Assembly (NCBI GenBank): GCA_963930645.1
Contig: OZ005649.1
Coordinates: 386,313,887 to 386,377,886, forward strand
Direction: 5' to 3'
Source: Salticus scenicus
Taxonomy: Eukaryota; Arthropoda; Arachnida; Araneae; Salticidae
Length of the DNA: 64,000 nucleotides
How positions within the stretch are numbered: the stretch's first letter is position 1; the number at the start of each line of letters is the position of its first letter. Below the pieces are notes generated by a model. The model was not told the origin of the DNA, searched no databases, and saw only the letters and a program-made list of their open reading frames with translations. Below are positions 55,791 through 64,000 of this stretch, piece after piece. The translations under genes were made by a program, and so were the position numbers.

Positions 55791-56162
55791 TCGATATGTT
55801 GCTTATGGTGTTTAAATATTTCAGATATATTTAGAGTATCCATCGAATCGTTATGTCGAATTTTCAAAATCAGACATACTACTTCAACCACGTTTCTTAC
55901 GACTGGATGTTTACCAAATCGAAACCTGTCGGTTAATTTTGTACCCCTCCAAGCTTTCAGAATCGTCCTTGTGCTAAGCGCGGGAAACTTGGTTCACACT
56001 ACATTTATTATTTTTGTTCACGTTTATCTTCTTCTTTCATTTATTTACTTATTTGTTTCTTAGCAAAGTAGACTCTTCTTTGTGATATCTTTAAATTTAT
56101 GTAATCTTCAATAGAATCATTTGTAATTTTCTTTATCCTGATTTACACTTTACGAAGTTTAT

Positions 56163-56545
56163 ATCTGTACTGATAAGTATAAAGGATTTAAGTCCATATT
56201 CTTGATTTTTCAGAAGACGAAAAATAAAGTTAAACTAACTAAAAACTAATCAGAAGAATTGATTAGGGGAAAGGGTTTATGTTGATTTATACCCTTTATA
56301 CCGTTCAGTGATTGTCAATCTTCATTTAATAAAGGAAAGAAATTGAATTAAATATTTTATACAAAGATTAATGCTAAATTTCTGACTTGAATCTTTTTTT
56401 ACCAATGGATTTTCTCAAAGACTAAATGACATGCATTTAAATCCTTTATACCAATCGATAGAGAAATTTTTTCTGAGTCTGACTATGTACTTAACTCAAA
56501 ATCGACATTTTTGGACTTAAATCCTTTATACTTATCAGTACAGAT
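56163..56545. mobile_element. Miniature element with 34-bp perfect TIRs
   Basis: ATCTGTACTGATAAGTATAA continues with AGGATTTAAGTCCA at 56163-56196 and recurs exactly inverted at 56512-56545. AAATCCTTTATAC-type words also occur inside (near 56440), and a related ACCCTTTATACC lies near 56290. Confidence 0.72.
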
Positions 56546-56549
56546 ACAA

Positions 56550-56574
56550 TACCTCGCGATTTCATTTAAATTTT

Positions 56575-56613
<39 letters not shown>

Positions 56614-57103
56614 ATAATTGGCATGAACTACGTGAAAAGTGAATGAATCATCTACGATTCATCAGTAACATTGTAATAAACACATTAGTCACACAATGTT
56701 AAACAAATAATCCTCGGATTCAAGGAATGTTCCAAAATGAATCATTTTTGTAGGGTTTCCTAAAGTCGCGGGGAAAGAGGGAGAATTTAAATTAAAGAAA
56801 AAAAAAAAAAAAAATCGATTCCATGTTTTAATCATGTTGCGGAGTGACTCCCCATCCAAGTACTTCCGTTTCTCTCAGCCGCCTTTTTGATCTACCCCTT
56901 CATTTTCCCGCCGAAGCCCTCCTAGTTTTCATCTATTCCGGATTTTTCTCCCTTTCCTTAAACCAGAAAATCGTTTATGCACGCAATTTATTCCGCTATA
57001 TCCACGCAAGAGTCGATGCGCCAAATTCGATTTATCGTGGTGAGGATATCGTTAGTTTCTGTACTGCTTGCTTATTTATTTATTATTATTATTATTATTT
57101 TTT

Positions 57104-57144
<41 letters not shown>

Positions 57145-57285
57145 AGCTATATACAGAGAGTATAAAGCCGACATTTATTTTTAATAAAACGCGCATTTTT
57201 TTACTTCATATTTGAACCTAATTCTTGTAATCAATATCATTTTCGTCCTACCAGTATTTGTAAGGTTCTGCTCTTCAAGCTTGTA
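56550..57285. other. Homopolymer-rich stretch
   Basis: A tracts at 56579-56608 and 57109-57140, plus a somewhat GC-richer segment at 56835-57060 with no recognisable domain. No gene called. Confidence 0.35.
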
Positions 57286-57289
57286 CATA

Positions 57290-57475
57290 GTAGGTGTTCG
57301 TTTCGAATCCAGGCAGGGGTCGTCGAGCTAGCCGTTCGAATTTTTCAGTGATTTTCTCTGAAACTCAGGCGAATACGAGTTAGGAGCTTTTTGAAAGACC
57401 CCCCTTGGCGGACATAAGATACCTACGTCTAGGACCCGCGATCATTCAGTTGGTCTTAATTCACTAGTACCTTGT
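57290..57475 (+). mobile_element. SINE family 1, 5'-damaged copy
   Basis: Contains TTTCGAATCCAGGCA, CTAGCCGTTCGAATTTTT, TTTTCTCTGAAACTCAGG, GAATACGAGTTAGGA and GAAAGACCCCCCTTGGCGGA in family order. Confidence 0.72.
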
Positions 57476-57529
57476 CATTTTATTTATTTATTTATTCATT
57501 TGCTGTATTAATAAGAATATTTGTTAATA

Positions 57530-57700
57530 GGGCAGTTCCTTGTTTGTAAACAAACATCTCAACTTTTATGAGTGGTTGGCAAAAAGGCTTGGGAAAAGCA
57601 TAGCGATGGCGGATCACCAACGGAAAATCAATGGTGGGCGGGGCGCGGGAAAGTCGAGCGCGCTTTTTTGCCAACCACCAGCCGTCACGAGGAAATGCTC
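57530..57700. mobile_element. 171-bp CpG-rich MITE, copy 2
   Basis: Same length and nearly the same sequence as 48755-48925. The visible differences include GACGTCAC changed to GCCGTCAC. TA flanks at 57528-57529 and 57701-57702. Confidence 0.75.
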
Positions 57701-58039
57701 TATTGCAATGAAATTTTGTAACTTGTTTTTAATAATTTTCAACATTTTAAAGATTACTCTAAAAACTAAAACAATATTAACTTTGCACATTTATATATCT
57801 GCAATTCTTTCAATCCTAGTTTAAGGATTTCCTTTGATTTGGATTATGACTTCACTTTATTTACTCCATGATTTTTGCTATTACTGTACCGTGATTAACT
57901 GTACTTTTAACGGCTATCTGGTTATTGAATTTTACATGTGACACTTTTTTTGAATGCAACCGATAGTTGTTTATTTCTTTACTTTACTATTGTATAAGTA
58001 ATTCTTATATGAAATTTTACTACATTTATTGGTGATATT

Positions 58040-58840
58040 GGTTTCATAATTCTTATGTGTTTATCTCTTTTTGTGGTGAGCTCATTTTGAAATTAGTTTT
58101 GTTTTGAAATTGGTTTTTTCTTCATTTGGTTCAAAAGAATGTTTCGAGCCCGGATCAAAGATATTCTTATCTATTGCTATCTTTGAGACAGAAAAACATT
58201 CTTTTTGGATATTTGTGTTCTACCAGGCCTTTGATAACGTTAGAATGCAAATATGTATTTATCCATTTCCAATTTATTCCATTTTTATTTGATTTGTTGG
58301 TCTTTGTTTTCGATCAAATTAATTGTTTGAATACTGTTAATATTTAATAATCCTTAAATTGACTGATTATCAATATATATATATATGTATAGTAATACAA
58401 TAATATCAGTGCAAAAATTTGAAATTTAAAGATGATTTAATTTCAGTATTAAAACAATTATTCGGATCATAAGCGAATCTACCCAAATCAAACCAAAAAA
58501 GAAATAAAGTAAAATCGAAATGAATTATTAGAAATTGGAATGAAAAAAAAAAAAAAAAAAAAAAAAGCATTATTTGCATTCTAACGTTTTCAAGGGCCTG
58601 GTAGAATGCAAATATGCTAAAAAATGGATGTTATTCTGTCACAAAGAAAGCAAAAGCTAAGAAAACAGGCTCGAAACACACCTCGAACAACCCGAAACAG
58701 CTTACAGGCTCGAAACACCCATAGTAAAACCAGAAAAAACGAAGATCAAATTAAAACAATTCACTAAAAATGATAATCCAAAACCATTTAAAATCGTAGA
58801 TCAAAATAAACTCACCACTAATAATAATTCAAAATAACTT
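58040..58840. repeat. Foldback element with ~280-base diverged arms
   Basis: The left arm (about 58040-58345) recurs inverted at about 58430-58840. Shared blocks are GTGGTGAG, GTTTCGAGCC, CTACCAGGCC(T/C)TTGA, AACGTTAGAATGCAAATA and ATTCCAATTTAT. GGGCTCGAAAC-type words occur in three close copies in the right arm. Confidence 0.65.
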
Positions 58841-58910
58841 AAAAAATTATTTTTGAAAAAGATGCAACACAAAGTTATAGACACATGTAAAAATTTAACA
58901 AGCAGATATC

Positions 58911-58912
<2 letters not shown>

Positions 58913-58945
<33 letters not shown>
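58913..58945. repeat. (TA)n microsatellite
   Basis: About 16 TA units. It gives the YIYIYI ending of a spurious minus-strand frame. Confidence 0.9.
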
Positions 58946-58948
<3 letters not shown>

Positions 58949-59281
58949 AAAATAATACTAATACTAATAACAGTAATAGAGAAGGGGATTAAAAATTTTA
59001 TAAATATTACACCAAATATACGGTAAGTAATTAGTATATAGCTTCTTAATATAGTTAAATTGGTAAATATTTCGGAATTCGATATCAAAGTGAAATTCAA
59101 ATAAATAAATCAAAATTTAGATTTTTGGTTAAAAAATATTTTTTCCCGTAATTACTGGAGTAATTAGATAATTTAATTTTCTAATAACATGTGTAATTTT
59201 TCATAATTATAATTAACTCATTCAGGATGTGTTCTTTATTGCGTAATTATGATATAATATAATCAGACTAATATCTTTACT

Positions 59282-59318
<37 letters not shown>

Positions 59319-59518
59319 ATAAAATATGAAATAAAACCTTTAAAAATTAATGTATAAATAACATTATGTCGAAGAAGATAGAATAAATTCAACTAGCTAA
59401 TTCTGATATTACTTCTAGGATGTTAATTTCTAACTTAAATTGTTATAGGCGGTATTTATAAAAAGCATTAATTATTCAATAAATATTAATTATTCATTAA
59501 AAAAAAAAAAAAAAAAAA

Positions 59519-60288
59519 TCAGACAGAATTCTTATTATGTGTAATTTTCCGCACATTTAATACATTTAACAGGAATGATTCTGATATTGTTGTGAAAAAT
59601 ATTATAAAATAATTCAAGGGATATTATAAGACAGTATTATAAGTTGTTAATCAAAAGGAAAAATATAACAGAATATCAAACACATTTACTGCAAATAGAA
59701 ATATAGAAATCATGGCAGAACAAATAAAAACTTAACCAAATAAATTTAGTAATATTTTACAAAAAAAAAAAAAAAAAAAAATCAGACAGAATTCTTATTA
59801 TGTGTAATTTTCCGCACATTTATTACATTTAACAGGAATGATTCTGATATTGTTGTGAAAAATATTATAAAATAATTCAAGGGATATTATAAGACAGTAT
59901 TATAAGTTGTTAATCAAAAGGAAAAATATAACAGAATATCAAACACATTTACTGCAAATAGAAATATAGAAATCATGGCAGAACAAATAAAAACTTAACC
60001 AAATAAATTTAGTAATATTTTACAAAAAAAAAAAAAAAAAAAAATCAGACAGAATTCTTATTATGTGTAATTTTCCGCACATTTAATACATTTAACAGGA
60101 ATGATTCTGATATTGTTGTGAAAAATATTATAAAATAATTCAAGGGATATTATAAGACAGTATTATAAGTTGTTAATCAAAAGGTAAAATATAACAGAAT
60201 ATCAAACACATTTATTGCAAATAGAAATATAGAAATCATGGCAGAACAAATAAAAAATTAACCAAATAAATTTAGTAATATTTTACAA
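59519..60288. repeat. Head-to-tail trimer of a 263-bp unit separated by poly-A
   Basis: TCAGACAGAATTCTTATTAT starts units at 59519, 59782 and 60045. Each ends TAGTAATATTTTAC plus about 20 A. Units differ at only a few positions, so the array is recent. Each unit resembles a poly-A-tailed retrosequence, but no Pol III boxes or open frame are seen. Confidence 0.88.
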
Positions 60289-60461
60289 AAAAAGAAAGAA
60301 AAAAAGAAAGAAGAGAAAGAAAGTTGAAAAAAAAAAAAAGTATTTTGAGCTTAGGCTTAAGTCCTTTCCATTTCAGATACTGTGAGAATCTTGCCTGTAG
60401 CAGAAGTTTGTATTTAATATCTTAAGCATAGCATAGAACATTTTTCTAAAGAAATAAATTA

Positions 60462-61055
60462 CACTGCTCGGCATGAAAATTGCCTCTGACACCATTTCAG
60501 CATATTCTTATGTAAAATGACCTCATGAATCCGAATAGGACGCCCATTTTGCCCTATCACCCACCGTTTTTTAGGAATGACCCCCTATTTTTTTTTAAAT
60601 CATTTTTCGGTTATTTTATGGCTATAAACTTAATTTGTAGGAGGGGGGAGGATTATTTTAACCGTTAAAAATCTTCTGAGGAGCTACAGAGTTGGAAAAT
60701 TCTAAAACATGGACATTTGCGACAAGTTAAATATTTGGGGGAGATTTGCCACAGAAATTATGCATTACATATCTTATATTTTTTTAATCTGTTATTAATG
60801 TTATTTTTTAAACTTTATATATATATTGTTTTTAGGTGTTAAATTAATTATTTTTCATTCTTCAAATCAAATTCATGGTCATAAAATTATCGAACAGGGA
60901 AAGAAATTGAGGGAGGGGGTGGGGCATCTAGAAAACGGTGGGTGATTGGGCAAAATGGGAGTCATATTCGGATTCAGGAGGTCATTTTACATCAGAATCA
61001 GGAAGAATGATATCAGTTCTCGAATTTTTTTTTTTTTTTTTTTGTCAGAGCAGTG
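60462..61055. mobile_element. Miniature element with CACTGCTC ends
   Basis: Outer ends CACTGCTCGGCA and TGTCAGAGCAGTG are inverse with mismatches. Inside each end is a longer inverted block: AAAATGACCTCATGAATCCG and GCCCATTTTGCCC with CACCCACCGTTTT, mirrored at 60929-60990. The core is AT-rich, without a transposase. Confidence 0.65.
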
Positions 61056-61964
61056 TTGTTAGAACATTTTGCTATGCTTTTAATTATACTGCTAGATTTC
61101 TTGAAAATTCTACCTAAAATCTATCTAAGGGGAAAAATTAATAATAAATATTTACAAATATATATGAGAGAAAAATCAATATTATTTGTTTCAAAATTTC
61201 ATTCTTGGAAAACACGATCATATAATTTATATATTGCTGATTCAATTTTTGATAAAGTTAATAATAATAATAATAAATTTTAGAAAATTGTATAAATTTT
61301 GTAATTTTCATCTGAATTTAGATAACTTTGGACTATGAGTTCATAATGATATTAATAACCATTATTTATAAATTTATTTTTTAATTTGGTTGAAAATTCA
61401 CGATTTGAAAAATAAATAAATAAAATAAAATAAAATAACCTCCGACCAAAAAATGAGGAGTATTATAAGTTGGAAATCTTTATTTATCTGTCTGTGTGTA
61501 CCTTCCGAACGAATAGGTCGATTTCAATAAGGGATGATATTATTATTAGTATTATTATTACTGCTAGTAGTAGTAGTAGTAGTAGTATTAGAACCCTGAT
61601 TTATTCGGAGTGGTTCTCAGATAGGTTTGATGAAAAATCTGTTTCAGAACTTGTTTTTAAATAAGTTAAAATAGGACTTTTTTCTGACCCCTCGCATTTA
61701 TATTTTAAAATTAAAAAATTAATTAATTTATTTTAAAATTTATCAGCTGTCATTTCTTCAACCATGAACTGACGGTAGATAAGTCACATGTTTTTTGAAT
61801 TGGTGTATTATTATTATTATTATTATTTTTTTTTTCACAAAATTTCAACTGATTTTGGCAAACATTAAAAATTGACTATAAACAGTGTGTATACGTTTAC
61901 AGTCAAAAAATCTCTAAATTAGGTTGAAAATTTGAGATTTAATTTTTTTGTAAAATTAATTACA

Positions 61965-62004
<40 letters not shown>

Positions 62005-62080
62005 ATTTTGCATTGATATATCAAAATTTGCTAGCTGTCAATCTTCCAACTGATAAGTCACGTGTTTTTTTTTTATTATT
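61056..62080. other. AT-rich stretch, no gene seen
   Basis: Several ATT/TAG trinucleotide tracts (61540-61590) and poly-T at about 61968-61998. Paired GGTTGAAAATT(C/T) and CAGCTGTCA words at about 61380, 61740 and 61920 suggest an old local duplication. Confidence 0.35.
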
Positions 62081-62086
62081 ATTTCA

Positions 62087-62857
62087 TCTATATATATATA
62101 AGAATTTCCGAACTCCGATTTTCGACGGATTTGCACATTTTGAGATGTCCTGAACAAGATTTGACTGCTTTAAGAAAATATCTATGTGCCTCTGTGTGTG
62201 TATCACAAACTTTGCGGTCGCTGTATCTCACAAACTAATGAAAAAAAAATTAATCATACTAAATATTTAGTTGGACCTGACCTAAACTCATGCTTATTAC
62301 ATTTGGGGATTAATCGCTCAACAAGTGGCGTTGTGGTCCCATTTTTTCATAGTTTTCATATTTTGTAATACGGCCGTATAGGACAAATATACATAATGAG
62401 TTATTTTTAACGAATAAGTGTAAAATTAATATGAATTATTGATAAATGTAGTAGTAAACTAGGGGAAAAATTACGTGCATGTAGTAGCATCATTCCCCCT
62501 GGAATGTGTACATTTTCATTATGAGTATATTTCAAGAGAACTCGCCAATGCATTCAAAATGAATGGTTGAACGATCAATGTTAATTTAAAACAAAATTAT
62601 TATTATTATTATTATTATTATTTTCATTTTCCACGGGAAAAAAAAAAGAGAAAAAATGCTTTTTTTTATGTTGGCACAAAATTGACTTTCTTTCATCAGT
62701 TAGTGTTGCTTAAATATGTTTGTCTGAGTTAAAAATTGTCAACATTCATCATGGAAAATAATTTTAATAAATAATAACTTAATAAACAATTTGTACTGCG
62801 TGAATTTATATGAGATAACATAGAGAAGAAAGTCTTGTGGTGGCCACAACATCCTAG
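62087..62857 (+). mobile_element. Non-autonomous Helitron, same family as 5171-5855
   Basis: Inserted between A (62086) and T (62858). Begins TCTATATATA and ends with hairpin TTGTG-GTGGC-CACAA (62835-62849), ATC and CTAG (62854-62857). 771 bp. Shared body words with the first copy include GGATTT(G/A)CAC and TTTTGAGA near the 5' end. Confidence 0.75.
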
Positions 62858-62935
62858 TTGACTGGAATATGAAAAAGTTTTCTCAAAAAATCGTGAATGT
62901 TTAACCGATTTCCACAAGAATCTTGAATCGGTAAC

Positions 62936-63055
62936 CAGGAGTCGATCCAAGTTTTAATTTTTGGAGTTCATCTGAAAAACAAAGTGTTTTTGTGTTTGTA
63001 AACAAAGATAAATTTTATTTATTTTTGTAAAAATTTTCTCTGTTTTTGTCGCGCC
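62936..63055. mobile_element. CAGGGGTCGATC-family fragment, left end
   Basis: CAGGAGTCGATCCAAGTTTT followed by AATTTTTGG and TTTTTGTG words matches the left part of 2496-2942. The right part is missing. Confidence 0.5.
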
Positions 63056-63289
63056 GATGCTGTGGCGTACCAAAGGTGGGGCGGAAGGAGTGAGCCGTCC
63101 CAGGAATCTGGTCATGAGAGGCCTCCAAAGAAACTTAACCTTTAAGTATATGTATCTGGGGAAATTGTCATGACGTTATTTTTACCTAAAACATTTCTTG
63201 CAACTGTGCTTTAAGCTGTAGGTTTCTGTCTAAAGAGTCTTAATATACAAAAAGTAATGATAGAGCGACAGCTAAAAAAAAAAAAAAAA

Positions 63290-64000
63290 TCTGGAGTGAC
63301 TCCACTCGACTTTCCGAACATTGAGTAATTAATAGTTTTGTAGATAAAGTAAAAAAAGAGGAGTTGTAAAACAAACAAAAGAGAGAAAACCATAATAGAG
63401 AGTTTGAGTATTTTTCACCATATATTACACGATGTTTTATTTAACGCTTGAGCCCATTGATCATAATGATAAAAAAATTTTCGTTGTGTCCCTGTAAAAA
63501 CCTATAAATGCTAGATTCACCAAAATGCTTATAGTTATTGCAATAGTGATTTATAATATTCATATAAATTTTCAGCTCAATTGAATAAGGCGTTTAGATG
63601 CTATCGCACTTTTAAAAATTGGGTCCCATAGGCCATAATGATAAAGAATTTTTCTTTGTGTCCCTGTAAAAAAACTGTAAGTGCTAAATTCACCAAAATT
63701 TATACAGTTGGTGCAACTGTGACCTATAACATGTGTACAAATTTTTTGCTCAGATTAATAAAGCATTTAGACGCTATCACACTTTTAAATATTTGGCCCC
63801 ATAGGCCATAATGATAAAGAATTTTTCTTTGTGCCCCTTTAAAAAAACTGTAAGTGCTAAATTCACCAAAATCTATACGGTTCGTGCAACTGTGACCTAT
63901 AACATGTGCATAAATTTTTTGCTCAGATTAATAAAGCGTTTAGCCGCTATCGCACTTTTAAAAATTTGGCCCCTTAGGCCATAATGGTAAAGAATTTTTC
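63290..64000 (-). mobile_element. 172-bp-unit repeat family, copy C (cut by window end)
   Basis: Begins after an A tract with ATCTGGAGTGACTCC, then unit markers near 63448, 63627, 63800 and 63970. At least four units are present and the array continues past the window. The SSGVTPDFFF frame at 63211-63393 mirrors the one in copy B and comes from the shared terminal sequence. Confidence 0.65.

Noticed and set aside
56844..57165. 100- and 62-codon frames ending in poly-lysine
   Set aside because: Both end in an A tract and show no domain; composition artefact.

Overview
The window is an intergenic or intronic stretch of a large, AT-rich, repeat-dense eukaryotic nuclear genome. There is no operon structure, no long host reading frame, and many poly-A/T and microsatellite tracts. 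The transposon mix (a BEL/Pao LTR element, a Penelope-like fragment with a hammerhead ribozyme motif, Helitrons, Tc1-mariner/pogo, hAT and TTAA-specific miniature elements, tRNA-derived SINEs) fits an arthropod, plausibly a spider or other chelicerate. That is inferred from repeat style only.

Layout. 0-8 kb: AT-rich DNA, a small TIR element (2.5 kb), copy A of a repeat family built of ~172-bp units (5-6.5 kb) with a Helitron nested in it, and the end of a Penelope-like retroelement with an apparent hammerhead core (7.6-7.9 kb). 8-16 kb: a mariner-like element inside a hAT-like relic, a 1.44-kb TIR element with a broken transposase gene, a 1.68-kb hAT element carrying a SINE, a tRNA-like foldback, and copy B of the 172-bp family. 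16-21 kb: mostly plain AT-rich DNA. 21.0-26.2 kb: a complete, very young BEL/Pao insertion (TSD GGTAT, LTRs differing at 1 of 721 bases) with one intact 1225-codon frame. About 219 residues of unrelated protein in that frame replace the end of reverse transcriptase and RNase H. 27-36 kb: a 1.1-kb duplication, a GC-rich promoter-like block with a CTCF-like motif before a THAP-type zinc-finger exon, piggyBac zinc-ribbon remains, a Helitron 3' end, nested pogo/mariner elements and a second tRNA-SINE family. 36.6-39.7 kb: hairpins and a large inverted repeat. 39.7-42 kb: two adjacent satellites, a GC-rich 97-bp array with a higher-order repeat and an AT-rich 71-bp array. 43-50 kb: a dense field of ~210-bp palindromic miniature elements, with nested, abutting and chimeric insertions, plus a CpG-rich 171-bp mobile segment repeated at 57.5 kb. 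50-64 kb: foldback elements, SINEs, a trimer of a 263-bp unit, a second copy of the nested Helitron, and copy C of the 172-bp family cut by the window end.

No host pathway can be assembled here. The only substantial protein is the chimeric retrotransposon product, which probably depends on an intact BEL element elsewhere for copying. Recognisable coding fragments are the Penelope GIY-YIG tail, a frameshifted transposase amino end, a piggyBac carboxyl end and a THAP-like first exon.
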